Source: Psychroflexus aestuariivivens
GTDB lineage: Bacteria > Bacteroidota > Bacteroidia > Flavobacteriales > Flavobacteriaceae
Assembly (NCBI RefSeq): GCF_004010055.1
Contig: NZ_RQVT01000061.1
Span: 1 to 64,000 of the forward strand
Length of the DNA: 64,000 bases
Direction of reading: 5' to 3'
The translations under genes and the position numbers were made by a program. A model generated the notes under the pieces. It was not told where the DNA came from. It was given only the letters and a program-made list of their open reading frames with translations, and did not search any database. Positions 55,139 to 63,824 of the stretch are shown piece after piece; position 1 is the stretch's first letter, and every line of letters starts with the position of its first letter.

Positions 55139-55532
55139 ATCTCTAGCGCTTTGTCTTCAAATTTAATGAAGAAAAATTAAAGTTTGGGCAAAATATAATT
55201 TTGGATCTAAACTTTATGAAAGCTGTAATAATAACAAAACGCATCATGTAAATGCTGATGCGTTTTGATTTAAATTTTATTGCGACGGTTTTACTTAAAT
55301 CCTTTTAAATGAAAAATTCAAATAAACTAAGTCGCTGTCTTATAATTCTTATTATCAATAATCATTTTGGCGATAATTTTGAAGGCATTTTCGCCAAAAT
55401 ATTTCAACTGAAAATCGAATTCAAATAAATCAGGTAGCTGGCTTATAGTTTTTGTTATCAATGATTATTTTGGCGATAATTTTGAAGGCATTTTCGCCAA
55501 AACATTTTAACTGAAAATCGAATTCAAATAAA
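55139..55532. other. Intergenic region with terminator and tandem repeats
   Basis: This 394-base stretch between xerC and the acyl-CoA dehydrogenase gene has no supported gene. It holds a terminator at 55235-55267 and two 103-bp repeat units at 55331-55536. I recall rpsU and raiA (hpf) flanking xerC in many flavobacteria; neither is present here or beside the tRNAs. Confidence 0.6.
55235..55267 (-). terminator. Terminator downstream of the acyl-CoA dehydrogenase
   Basis: A perfect 12-bp stem (CAAAACGCATCA at 55235-55246 with 55256-55267) has a 9-base loop; the minus-strand 3' side continues TTATTATT. It is placed to end the dehydrogenase transcript after the tandem repeats. Confidence 0.7.
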
Positions 55533-55585
55533 TCAGGTCGCTGGCTTATAATTTTTATTATCAATGATCATTTTGGCGATAATTT
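55331..55585. repeat. Tandem 103-bp repeat derived from the 3' end of the adjacent gene
   Basis: Three copies in direct tandem start at 55331, 55434 and 55537 (period exactly 103). The third, partial copy (to 55585) is the last codons of the acyl-CoA dehydrogenase gene, coding for IIAKMIIDNKNYKPAT and the stop. The other two carry the same tail sequence plus 3' spacer, with a handful of substitutions. Each full unit also contains the inverted repeat TTTTGGCGA/TCGCCAAAA (17-base loop; 55365-55399 and 55468-55502). Because 103 is not a multiple of three the copies lie in different frames. A partly matching spacer copy precedes the first unit (about 55311-55330). Confidence 0.9.
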
Positions 55586-56699
55586 CTTTTAAAATTTCAG
55601 AAGTTCCGCCACCGATTGGTCCGAGTCTACTGTCTCTAAACATTCTCGCTAACGGATAATCTTCAACATAACCATAACCGCCTAAAAGTTGCAAACAGTC
55701 GTAAATTACCTCATCTGCCATTTTAGTCGATAACAACTTGGACATTGTAGCTTCTTTGACAACATACTCACCCGAATCAAGACGTTTGGCTGTTGTATAA
55801 TTGAAAGTTTTACACATTTCAACTTCGCTTGATCGTTCAGCAACCTTGTGTCTTAAAGCCTGAAATTTATCTATAGTTTGTCCAAAAGCTTCACGTTCGG
55901 ACATATATTGAATAGCATATTCAAGAGCAAATTCTGCTCTAGCATGAGCATTGACTCCCATAATTAATCGCTCCAAAGCAAAATGTTGCATTATGTAAGG
56001 GAAACCTTGATTTCGCTCGCCCATTAAATGAGATTTTGGGATCTCCACATTATCAAAAGCTATTTCAGCAGTATCGGAAGCTCTCCAACCAAGTTTGTCT
56101 AGTTTAGTAGCAGAAATACCTGGCGTATCGCGATCTACGATAAAAATACTCATTCCTTTCCCACCTTTTTCTGGAGCAGTTTTAGCAGCAACAACCAAAT
56201 AATCAGAGTAAACACCGTTCGTTATAAAAGTCTTTGATCCATTAATAACAAACTTATCATCTTTTTCTACTGCCGTTGTCTTCATTCCTGCTACGTCTGA
56301 GCCACCAAAAGGTTCGGTGATACAAAGACAACCTATCATATCTCCAGAGATTGACGCAGTCAGGTATTTTTCCTTAATCTCCTCGCTGCCTTCTTTATTG
56401 ACATGAGTCATTGCCAAATAGGCATGTGCCCAAATCGCAGCTGCAAAACCACCAGAATTTATGCGTTGTAATTCTTCCAAAAGTATAACTGTGTAGAATA
56501 AATCCAAATCTAAACCACCATATTTCTCCGGGTAAGCCAAGCCGAAATATCCCATTTCTCCAAATTTCTTCCAGATGAAACGTTCTATAGTGCCTTCTTT
56601 TTCCCATTTATCTAAATGTGGAACGACTTCTTTTTTCAAGAATTCACGAAGACTTTTTCTAAACATCTCATGTTCTTCCGTAAAATACATATTGCTCAT
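55533..56699 (-). CDS. Acyl-CoA dehydrogenase
   Basis: The 388-aa flavoenzyme of fatty-acid beta-oxidation oxidises an acyl-CoA to the trans-2-enoyl form, passing electrons to ETF. Landmarks are FGEMGYFGLAYPEKYGG near the N-terminus, CITEPFGGSDVAGMKTTA (FAD/substrate region), FALERLIMGVNAHARAEFALEYA and LLGGYGYVEDYPLARMFRDSRLGPIGGGTSEI, which places it close to long-chain-type dehydrogenases. Substrate length cannot be assigned. A -7 match TATATTTG (56751-56744, minus strand) lies inside the end of the upstream gene and may give it its own promoter. Its 3' end is duplicated in tandem behind it. Confidence 0.92.
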   Translation of the reverse strand: MSNMYFTEEHEMFRKSLREFLKKEVVPHLDKWEKEGTIERFIWKKFGEMGYFGLAYPEKYGGLDLDLFYTVILLEELQRINSGGFAAAIWAHAYLAMTHVNKEGSEEIKEKYLTASISGDMIGCLCITEPFGGSDVAGMKTTAVEKDDKFVINGSKTFITNGVYSDYLVVAAKTAPEKGGKGMSIFIVDRDTPGISATKLDKLGWRASDTAEIAFDNVEIPKSHLMGERNQGFPYIMQHFALERLIMGVNAHARAEFALEYAIQYMSEREAFGQTIDKFQALRHKVAERSSEVEMCKTFNYTTAKRLDSGEYVVKEATMSKLLSTKMADEVIYDCLQLLGGYGYVEDYPLARMFRDSRLGPIGGGTSEILKEIIAKMIIDNKNYKPAT

Positions 56700-56728
56700 C
56701 TCTAAATATTTTTATCTACTTTTAAGTA

Positions 56729-57613
56729 TTATTCTTCAATTGTCAAATATAATTGAATTCTGTCTAATTTATAAGCCGGAAAACCTTCTATTTTTGACAA
56801 TTCCTCAAAATCTGCGATACCTTCTCTAAGCTTTACAAAGTTGACAATCTTTCTTGCCATTTCATAATCAAAATAAGGCAATTCTGAAATATCCAACACT
56901 TCGGCTTCATTGATATTGACAACTTTAATAGGTTTAGGAGTTTTTAATGCAAACTTATTTTCTAATTTTTTAATAACGTCTGACTTCAAACCATAAACGT
57001 CTTTCAGTTGAATTATATCTGAAAAACCTCCAATTCTGTACCGGTATTTGATTATGCGCTCTGAAAGCACTTCGCCTATCCCTGAAACTGAAGTCAATTC
57101 TGAAGCTGTCGCTTTGTTCAAATCAATTTTTTCAGCGTAACTCAGTTTCGAATTACTATTTGATTTTGATTGGTTTTTACTCCTGGCTTCAATCACCCAA
57201 TCGGGGAATTTGAAATAATCCTGATATTTGGTCATCCATTCATCAGAAACTTGTGTTACTTTTTGAAAGTCTGCTTTGGAATTAATCCATTGATCCTTAT
57301 CTCTAAAAGCGTGCAATCTCTCGATTTCACTTTCGCTCATTCCCAAAGTATATCCTTTATATTTAGTTATAAAATTAGGATTAAAAGGGTAGATTTTTCT
57401 CTTTTTTGCTAAGCTTTGTTCTTTTTTTAACGAATCTACAATCTTTTGAAGTGAATCTGTTTTAAGATTAGAAAAAGTAAAATCTGAATTCCGATGATCT
57501 ATATTCAACGAAAAGTAATTAAAGGCAATTCCTAAAATCAAGATTAGGATTAATATAAAAATTCCGTTTCGGTCTCCATGATTGTAACCAAAACGGAATT
57601 TCTTATTTTTCAT
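56729..57613 (-). CDS. Membrane-anchored ComEA-like helix-hairpin-helix protein
   Basis: The 294-aa protein has an N-terminal membrane helix (about 17-35) and then helix-hairpin-helix (ComEA-type) DNA-binding units: YAEKIDLNKATASELTSVSGIGEVLSERIIKYR, a second near FSDIIQLKDVYGLKSDVIKKLE, and a degenerate third near VVNINEAEVLDISELPYFDYEMARKIVNFVKLR. In competent bacteria ComEA binds incoming double-stranded DNA in the periplasm; the membrane anchor and orientation fit that role. No comEC is nearby, and many flavobacteria carry such proteins without known competence, so a general DNA-binding role is equally possible. It sits between the symporter and the dehydrogenase on the same strand. Confidence 0.8.
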   Translation of the reverse strand: MKNKKFRFGYNHGDRNGIFILILILILGIAFNYFSLNIDHRNSDFTFSNLKTDSLQKIVDSLKKEQSLAKKRKIYPFNPNFITKYKGYTLGMSESEIERLHAFRDKDQWINSKADFQKVTQVSDEWMTKYQDYFKFPDWVIEARSKNQSKSNSNSKLSYAEKIDLNKATASELTSVSGIGEVLSERIIKYRYRIGGFSDIIQLKDVYGLKSDVIKKLENKFALKTPKPIKVVNINEAEVLDISELPYFDYEMARKIVNFVKLREGIADFEELSKIEGFPAYKLDRIQLYLTIEE

Positions 57614-57630
57614 TTTAAATGAATTCTAAA

Positions 57631-59706
57631 TTATTTCTTCAAAACTTCTTTTTGAAATATTTTACCTGCTTTCAAGTCTGCAAAATACTTCTTAAGGTCA
57701 TTTCTTACTTCACCAGACATAATATATAGACCAATAATATTAGGGAATGACATAGCTAAAATCATCATATCTGAGAAATCTAAAACAGCTCCTAAACTAA
57801 CTGATGCGCCTAATACAACAAAAAGCAAGAATATAATTTTGTAAATTAATTCTGAACGGCTGCTTTTTCCAAAAATATAGGTCCAAGCTCTCATTCCATA
57901 ATATGACCATGAAATCATCGTTGAAAATGCAAAAAGGAAAACAGCAATTGCTAGCACATAAGGGAACCAAGAAATTACACTACCAAATGCATCTGTCGTT
58001 AACTGAACGCCTGAAACACCATCAACTTCATGCATTCCTGTAAAAATCAAAACCAATGCGGTTAAAGTACAAACGACAACTGTATCTATAAAAGGTTCAA
58101 GCAAAGCGACAAAGCCTTCCGATGGCGGATGGTTAGTTTTGGCTGCAGAGTGAGCAATAGCAGCAGAACCAACACCGGCTTCATTTGAAAACGCTGCTCG
58201 CTGGAAACCAACAATTAAAACACCAATAAAACCACCTTTCAAGGCAGATGGCGTAAAAGCACCAGTAAAAATAGCGTTGAAAGCAGGACCAATATTTTCA
58301 ATATTCAAACCTATAACTGTAAGTGCTCCCAAAATATAAACACCTGCCATAATCGGCACAACTTTACCTGTAACCTTAGCAATACTGTTGATTCCACCAA
58401 TAATAACAACGCCAACTAAAACGGCTAAGAAAATTCCGAACCAAACACCACTATCTGCATCTAAAAATGGGATTTGACTTGATAATATTTTAAAAGATTG
58501 GTTAGATTGAAACATATTACCACCACCAAATGAAGCGCCAATAGCCAAGACCGCAAAAAATGCAGCTAAGAACTTACCCAATTTGTGCATATTTCTTTTT
58601 TCCAAGCCATATCGTAAATAATTCATCGGACCTCCAAAAATTCGCCCTTCTTTATTGATGAAACGATATTTCACACCTAAAGTACATTCAACAAATTTAG
58701 ATGACATTCCTAAAAAACCGGCAACAATCATCCAAAATGTAGCGCCTGCACCACCAAGTGAAACCGCAACAGCAACCCCTGCAATATTTCCAAGACCAAC
58801 GGTCGCAGAAACTGCAGTAGATAAAGCTTGGAAATGAGTAATTCTACCTGGTGCATTTGGCTCGTCAAACTGCCCTTTAGCCAATTGGATAGCATGTTTA
58901 AAACCACGAATATTGATGAAACCCATTCTTACAGTAAAGAAAGCTGCACCAAAAATTAACCAGATTACTATAAAAGGAATGCCTTTTGTTAAAGGTGTAC
59001 CATTTGGGTTTTGTAAAGGCACTGGTTGTTCGTATTTAATTTCTCCAAATTTATGAGCATTTTGCGCAATGACATGCTCTTTGTTATCTGGGTTATAGAT
59101 GTATTCGCCTTCACTAACCAAATGTTTGATTTCTCCTTCAACTTCTGCTTTTACGGTAACATCTTCGCCTGAAATATTGATCACAGCAACATCTTGGCCT
59201 TTTTTAACTTTGGTTTTTTCTTCTACCAACCAAGTTTTTAATTGAAATTTTTTCTGAGTATTTGGCTCCCATTCAGGGGAGAAAAGAATTTTATCATCAG
59301 CATAAACTACTGGATCATAGATACCTATAGCTGCGAAAGGATCCCAAAATAAGACACCCCCCATTGCATCAACGACTGGCTGAAAGGTTCCATTGAATTT
59401 TTCTACAATAGATTCAGCTTCAATTTTGAAAGATTTTTCAACAGTATTTCCCTCGGCATCAGTAACTTTTACACTATGTGTAACGCCTTCAACCATATCG
59501 CTAGACTTTCTAGAAGTTTTCGGAGTCTCTATTTTAGACCATTGATACTCGTAGGGTGGAGTTCCTCCGGTTACAGTAATTTCGATTTGACCATCATTAA
59601 TCTGGTCTGAAGGGTTGATTAATTTTTCCTTTATTTCTAGTTCTTGTGCAAATCCAAAAATAGAAGTCAATAATAACGAAACGATCAAAGTGATATTTCT
59701 TACCAT
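57631..59706 (-). CDS. Alanine/glycine:cation symporter with extracytoplasmic N-terminal domains
   Basis: The 691-aa protein begins with a signal peptide (about 1-20, ending GFAQ). An SprB-repeat/PKD-like domain follows, with GQIEITVTGGTPPYEYQWS (about 38-56), to about residue 100. Next comes a barrel-sandwich segment like lipoyl/biotinyl hybrids (about 135-215) with KVKKGQDVAVINISGEDVTVKAEVEGEIKHLV. From about 250 it is a normal AGCS amino-acid/sodium symporter with HFQALSTAVSATVGLGNIAGVAVAVSLGGAGA and FQRAAFSNEAGVGSAAIAHSAAKTNHP. The TTG at 59733 would add nine residues before the signal peptide; the ATG at 59706 is preferred. The periplasmic domains may capture or gate substrate. Confidence 0.88.
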   Translation of the reverse strand: MVRNITLIVSLLLTSIFGFAQELEIKEKLINPSDQINDGQIEITVTGGTPPYEYQWSKIETPKTSRKSSDMVEGVTHSVKVTDAEGNTVEKSFKIEAESIVEKFNGTFQPVVDAMGGVLFWDPFAAIGIYDPVVYADDKILFSPEWEPNTQKKFQLKTWLVEEKTKVKKGQDVAVINISGEDVTVKAEVEGEIKHLVSEGEYIYNPDNKEHVIAQNAHKFGEIKYEQPVPLQNPNGTPLTKGIPFIVIWLIFGAAFFTVRMGFINIRGFKHAIQLAKGQFDEPNAPGRITHFQALSTAVSATVGLGNIAGVAVAVSLGGAGATFWMIVAGFLGMSSKFVECTLGVKYRFINKEGRIFGGPMNYLRYGLEKRNMHKLGKFLAAFFAVLAIGASFGGGNMFQSNQSFKILSSQIPFLDADSGVWFGIFLAVLVGVVIIGGINSIAKVTGKVVPIMAGVYILGALTVIGLNIENIGPAFNAIFTGAFTPSALKGGFIGVLIVGFQRAAFSNEAGVGSAAIAHSAAKTNHPPSEGFVALLEPFIDTVVVCTLTALVLIFTGMHEVDGVSGVQLTTDAFGSVISWFPYVLAIAVFLFAFSTMISWSYYGMRAWTYIFGKSSRSELIYKIIFLLFVVLGASVSLGAVLDFSDMMILAMSFPNIIGLYIMSGEVRNDLKKYFADLKAGKIFQKEVLKK

Positions 59707-59804
59707 AAAAATATTTGTATATAAGTATTTCAATAATTCGCGAGTTCCGAAACAATATCTGTTTCAAAATATCTCGCAATATGCAAAAAATAAATCTTCC
59801 ATTC

Positions 59805-59812
59805 AAATGTAA
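59805..59812 (-). promoter_or_regulatory. Candidate -7 element of the symporter gene
   Basis: On the minus strand TACATTTG matches TAnnTTTG; a start near 59798 would give a leader of about 92 bases. No matching TTG is seen upstream, so this is tentative. Confidence 0.3.
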
Positions 59813-59879
59813 ATGCGTAAATTCTTTAAGTATTTTTTAACTTGTTTTCTTAATTATTTGAGGCTTAACATTCAAAATA

Positions 59880-60551
59880 TCAAAACTTTACAGCTCTTAT
59901 CATATGACGTTTTCCAGGTGGTCCTGAAATTACTTCAGTCTGAAAGCCGACAGATTTCATAGCACGGCGTGCAGAACCTTTGGCTGAATAAGTCACTAAT
60001 ACACCGTTTTTTCTTAGTGCTTCGTACATGATTTTGAAGATTTGCTCGGTCCACAATTCGGGTTGAACACGAGCACCAAACGCATCGAAATAGATCACAT
60101 CAAACTCCTTCTGATACTGAATTTCATCAAAAAATATTTGAATCTTTTTCAAATTAAAGTATTCTGAAATCGCACCAAATTTCTCCCATTTGCAATTATG
60201 AATTTCTTTAAAAAGTTGTTTTGCATTAGTAGAAACAAGCTGCTCGGAATAATTTAAAAGTTGAATTTCTTCTGAAGATACTGGGAAAGCTTCAACTCCC
60301 GTGTAATTGATTTTCATTTGCTGTTTTTCTGCCCAAATTGAAGTCAAAAGCGCATTTAATCCCGTTCCAAAACCAATTTCTAAAACAAGAATTTCTTTTG
60401 TAAAATCAGTTTTGAAATATTCCAAACCAGAGTTAATGTAAACATGTTCGGCCTCTTGAATGGCGCCGTGTGTAGAGTGGTATTGCTCATTCCATTCCGA
60501 AATTTGAATGGTTTTAGAACCGTCGCCAGTGGTAATAATTTTCCTCTTCAT
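59880..60551 (-). CDS. mnmD: tRNA wobble-uridine methyltransferase MnmD
   Basis: The 223-aa SAM-dependent methyltransferase resembles the N-terminal half of MnmC (DUF752): LEIGFGTGLNALLTSIWAE gives the SAM-binding loop, and DVIYFDAFGARVQPELWTEQIFKIMYEALRKNGVLVTYSAKGSARRAMKSVGF the catalytic core. It methylates the nm5 group on U34 of tRNAs to complete mnm5(s2)U. The oxidase half of MnmC is absent, as in stand-alone MnmD proteins that work on product made by MnmEG. It is followed on the same strand by the symporter gene after about 170 bases. Confidence 0.88.
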   Translation of the reverse strand: MKRKIITTGDGSKTIQISEWNEQYHSTHGAIQEAEHVYINSGLEYFKTDFTKEILVLEIGFGTGLNALLTSIWAEKQQMKINYTGVEAFPVSSEEIQLLNYSEQLVSTNAKQLFKEIHNCKWEKFGAISEYFNLKKIQIFFDEIQYQKEFDVIYFDAFGARVQPELWTEQIFKIMYEALRKNGVLVTYSAKGSARRAMKSVGFQTEVISGPPGKRHMIRAVKF

Positions 60552-60553
60552 TA

Positions 60554-60784
60554 CTATAAATCAAAAACAGAAGTCCGTTTGGTGTAAACCAAATCTTTCA
60601 ATCTTAACCAAAACGCAAGCGTCAAGTAAAATGCAAATCCAACGCCGAATGTTGCAAAAGACAAATAAATAAAAAATAAACGTACAGATTTGGCTTTCAT
60701 TCCCAACCGATCTGCAAGTCTGGAACTGACGTAAAATCCGTGTTTTTCAAAAAAATTTCTGATGTTATTGACGCGCGCTTTCAT
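60554..60784 (-). CDS. PspC-domain small membrane protein
   Basis: The 76-aa protein is the PspC domain alone: a basic N-terminus with VSSRLADRLGMKAKSVRLFFIYLSFATFGVGFAFYLTLAFWLR, giving one or two hydrophobic segments at about 31-60. PspC domains act in membrane-stress sensing in other bacteria. Its ATG overlaps the stop of the DUF2851 gene (ATGA), so translation is coupled. A stress role here is inferred from the domain only. Confidence 0.82.
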   Translation of the reverse strand: MKARVNNIRNFFEKHGFYVSSRLADRLGMKAKSVRLFFIYLSFATFGVGFAFYLTLAFWLRLKDLVYTKRTSVFDL

Positions 60785-62064
60785 TGTCTAATCAAATCTA
60801 TTCCTATTTGACATTGCATGCATTTGTTCAGATCGCAATAGTTGGTTTTCAACTGAATCAACGCCTGACTATCCATTGCAGTATTCGCTATTTTTGGTTT
60901 CAATTTACTAAATCCTTTTGTAATATTGTTTTTCTCTGCTTTTAAATTTGAAATAATCGGATAGATTTCATTTTCAAAATCACTTCTTCCTTTGAATTTT
61001 GAATAAGCAAATTTCAATGGAATTAGTGTATTTACAATCAGTAAATCTTTAAAGTTTTGACTCAATTTTTTAGATTTTGACTTGCTTTCTTTTCCAAAAT
61101 TATAATGCGTGTCCCAATAATTTGACGCTGAAACATCAAAAATATCATAAATTGCATTCAAATTTTCGGTTTGCATCAATTTTGAAAATAAATGCTGAGT
61201 CTTATTATAAAGCACTGACAATTGTGACAGCCTGATATTTGGAAAATTATCTGGACGCAATCGGAAATATTTTACCTGAACATTTGACGCTAAATCCAGT
61301 TGGAATTTTTGCTTCAAATACTGAAATTCATTGTTCAGTTTTTCAAAATAAATATCGTCGTGAGTTTTGTTTAAAATTCCACTAGCACCAAAGAGCAGTG
61401 CTTCCAGCTGAAATTGGTTTTGAGAAAGCTTATTGATGATTTTGAAATCCAAACCGTTTGCCATTTGCAAAAAACTTTGGCCATTCACATTCAATCCAAA
61501 ATTTTTCGCCAACATTTTGAAACAAACCTCGTCCCAATTATTGGCAGATTGTTCCAACAATTTCAAAATCAATTTGTTTTTTGCTTCTAATCTTTCTATA
61601 TAAAGGCGTTCCAACCAAGTGGAACTTTTGAAATCATCGACTTCAGAAAAGCTGTTTTCGCAGTTGATCCACTTTTCTTTGTTGTTTTCAAAAAGATTCT
61701 GATAGGAATTCAGTTGATTTTCAGAAATATAATCTTGCAATTTTAAACTCGGAATTTGGGTTTGGTCGCTTCTAAAAACATCAACATCATCATCCCAAAC
61801 CACGTGCAATATAACATTATCGTAAGCTTTATCGTTTTGATGTCCGTGCGCATACCAATCTGAAGATTTCAAATGAATCTCAACATTTCCAGCCCACAAT
61901 TGTTTTCCAATTTTCAGCTTTGCTTGTTGAAAATCTGGCCCAGATTCTGTTTGGTTATGCGTCCCAACTTGGGATATAGATACTGGCATTCCACATGAAG
62001 TATGCAAATTCTTGAAATCGAATTTTTTGAATTTCCAGACATAATGTAGAAAAGCTTCTTGCAT
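60781..62064 (-). CDS. DUF2851 family protein
   Basis: The 427-aa protein belongs to the DUF2851 family common in Bacteroidota: KIGKQLWAGNVEIHLKSSDWYAHGHQNDKAYDNVILHVVWDDD near the N-terminus is its best-conserved block, with three histidines that could bind metal. The C-terminus ends in a Cys-rich stretch with NYCDLNKCMQC. No membrane segment is seen. The function is unknown; the N-terminal block resembles nuclease or metal-binding folds only loosely. It starts one base after the SGNH-hydrolase stop and overlaps the PspC gene. Confidence 0.82.
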   Translation of the reverse strand: MQEAFLHYVWKFKKFDFKNLHTSCGMPVSISQVGTHNQTESGPDFQQAKLKIGKQLWAGNVEIHLKSSDWYAHGHQNDKAYDNVILHVVWDDDVDVFRSDQTQIPSLKLQDYISENQLNSYQNLFENNKEKWINCENSFSEVDDFKSSTWLERLYIERLEAKNKLILKLLEQSANNWDEVCFKMLAKNFGLNVNGQSFLQMANGLDFKIINKLSQNQFQLEALLFGASGILNKTHDDIYFEKLNNEFQYLKQKFQLDLASNVQVKYFRLRPDNFPNIRLSQLSVLYNKTQHLFSKLMQTENLNAIYDIFDVSASNYWDTHYNFGKESKSKSKKLSQNFKDLLIVNTLIPLKFAYSKFKGRSDFENEIYPIISNLKAEKNNITKGFSKLKPKIANTAMDSQALIQLKTNYCDLNKCMQCQIGIDLIRQ

Positions 62065-62065
62065 T

Positions 62066-62740
62066 TTAGAAAGCTTTTTTTAGCTGAGATTTGACTTCAT
62101 CCTGAAAAGTCTCGATCCACTTTTCATACTGCAATGCGCTAGGATGCAAATCATCTTCCGCCAACATTTTATCTGATTTGTGAAGCGGTTTGGACATGTC
62201 TTGAATACCGTAAAAAGGTACGTCATATTGTTTACAAATCTTTTCCGCAATAGCGTTGTACTTTGTAAGTTTTTCAGAAATTCCTGTCAATTCTTTATTT
62301 TTTGCATAAGGAGATTCGCTATAATCTGGAATTCCGACTACAAAAACGCTTTGCGCGTCGTGTTTTGAAAACTCGATGGCTTTTTGAAGCAAAATTTCAA
62401 ATTCAGATTCGTATTGAGCGATTGGTTTATTTTGGTATTGATTGTTCACCCCGATTAAAAGCGAAATCATATCGTAAGAATTGGCTTTGATATTTTCAGA
62501 TTCAATTGCATTCAATAATTCATCGGTTCGCCAACCTGTAACAGCTATAATTTTCGGTGATTTTAGATTAAAACCCTGCTGATTTAAATAATCTGAAAGT
62601 TGGTGAGGCCAAGATTGTTTTAAATCTACTTGCTCTCCAATTGTGTAGGAATCGCCTAATGCCAAATACGAATTTTCATCAGTTTGACTGTAAGTTGTGC
62701 CCATAAAAAATAGTATTGAAATTAAGATTGTAGTTTTCAT
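62066..62740 (-). CDS. Secreted SGNH/GDSL hydrolase
   Basis: The 224-aa protein has a signal peptide (about 1-18) and the SGNH hydrolase blocks: LALGDSYTIGEQV (nucleophile Ser), GWRTDELL, LIGVNNQ (block III Asn) and DDLHPSALQYEKW (Asp-x-x-His dyad). It should be periplasmic or exported and hydrolyse an ester or acyl group, such as acetyl esters on glycans or lysophospholipids; the substrate cannot be named. A minus-strand -7 match TAAATTTG (62764-62757) lies about 17 bases before the ATG. Confidence 0.88.
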   Translation of the reverse strand: MKTTILISILFFMGTTYSQTDENSYLALGDSYTIGEQVDLKQSWPHQLSDYLNQQGFNLKSPKIIAVTGWRTDELLNAIESENIKANSYDMISLLIGVNNQYQNKPIAQYESEFEILLQKAIEFSKHDAQSVFVVGIPDYSESPYAKNKELTGISEKLTKYNAIAEKICKQYDVPFYGIQDMSKPLHKSDKMLAEDDLHPSALQYEKWIETFQDEVKSQLKKAF

Positions 62741-62800
62741 AATTAAGTATTGAAACCAAATTTAATGAAAAATGAAGAAGAAAATCAGTTTTTGAAAAGA

Positions 62801-63703
62801 TTAAAGCAAATCTTTAAGTGCTGGTTGAATCTGTGAAAATTTAAAATCGAAACCAGAAGATTGTATTTTTTTTGAACTTACCAATTGACTCCCGAGCACA
62901 ATTACTGCCATTTCTCCAAGCATCAATTTGAGTACAAATTTTGGCACATTAGGCAGAATAAGCGGTTTATTCAGTTCTTTGGCTATCGCTTCTGTCAATT
63001 CTTCATTATTGATCGGATTTGGCGCAACTGCGTTAAAAACACCTTCCATTCTCAATTCTAAAATATGCAAAAACAACTCAGACAAATCGTCAATATGAAT
63101 CCAAGATTGCCATTGTTTTCCAGAACCCAATGGCGCACCGATATATTTTTCTATTGGCGATTTCATTTTTTCAAGTGCTCCATCTTTTTCAGATAGCACT
63201 ACCCCAATTCTTATTTTAGAAACTTCTAAGCCTAAATCTTCAAATTCATCAGCAGCATTTTCCCATTTTTCAACAACTTCTGCTAAAAAATTATCTCCTT
63301 TTTCATAATTGTCTTCTTCGTGAAGTTTAGTAAGCGAATCTTCATACAAACCCACTGCACTTGCGGAGATTAAGTGCTCGACATGATGATTGTTTTCAGA
63401 AAGGCTTCTTTTTAAAACTTTCAAACTATCTATTCTACTATTGAGAATTTCTTTTTTGTAGGATTTTGTCCAAGGTTTAGCTACACTAGCGCCAGCAAGG
63501 TTAATAATTGCGGATACATTTTTTAGACAATTTGTGTCTATTTCATCCTTTTCAGGATTCCAATAAAAACCTTGATAATCTTGATTTTTTTCAATCTTAT
63601 CTTTACTTGTTGTCAGGTAATTTACAGCAATATCAGATTTATGGCAATGCTTAACTATATTTTGACCAACCAATCCTGTGGCGCCAGTTATTAAAATCCT
63701 CAT
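62801..63703 (-). CDS. TIGR01777-family NAD(P)-dependent epimerase-like protein
   Basis: The 300-aa extended short-chain dehydrogenase has the N-terminal nucleotide loop MRILITGATGLVGQNIV, then IINLAGASVAKPWTKSYKKEILNSRI, SASAVGLYED (with the catalytic-type Tyr) and WIHIDDLSELFLHILE followed by GVFNAVAPNPINNEELTEAIAK, the signature of the TIGR01777/YfcH group. The substrate is unknown; members are often placed near cell-division or photolyase genes elsewhere, which is not the case here. Length is normal. Confidence 0.88.
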   Translation of the reverse strand: MRILITGATGLVGQNIVKHCHKSDIAVNYLTTSKDKIEKNQDYQGFYWNPEKDEIDTNCLKNVSAIINLAGASVAKPWTKSYKKEILNSRIDSLKVLKRSLSENNHHVEHLISASAVGLYEDSLTKLHEEDNYEKGDNFLAEVVEKWENAADEFEDLGLEVSKIRIGVVLSEKDGALEKMKSPIEKYIGAPLGSGKQWQSWIHIDDLSELFLHILELRMEGVFNAVAPNPINNEELTEAIAKELNKPLILPNVPKFVLKLMLGEMAVIVLGSQLVSSKKIQSSGFDFKFSQIQPALKDLL

Positions 63704-63762
63704 TTTTTTCTTTAAATTTAAATAGATAAATCGAGGGAAATTCAGCTTTAGTAAGTGTTTAA

Positions 63763-63806
63763 CATCAAAAAAAAACCGACTTGAAGTTTCAAATCGGTTT
63801 TTGATG
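63763..63806 (-). terminator. Terminator after ilvE
   Basis: An imperfect stem (CATCA, A run, CCGA pairing TCGG, T run, TGATG; one C/A mismatch inside) spans 63763-63806 with long A and T runs. It lies 18 bases beyond the stop of the partial ilvE gene and works in the minus direction. Confidence 0.7.
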
Positions 63807-63824
63807 AATTATATTTTTGGTGTT

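Noticed and set aside
55331-55585. Possible CRISPR array or REP cluster
   Set aside because: Only three copies, contiguous with a 103-bp period and no unique spacers, and one copy is the coding end of the adjacent gene; this is a local tandem duplication.
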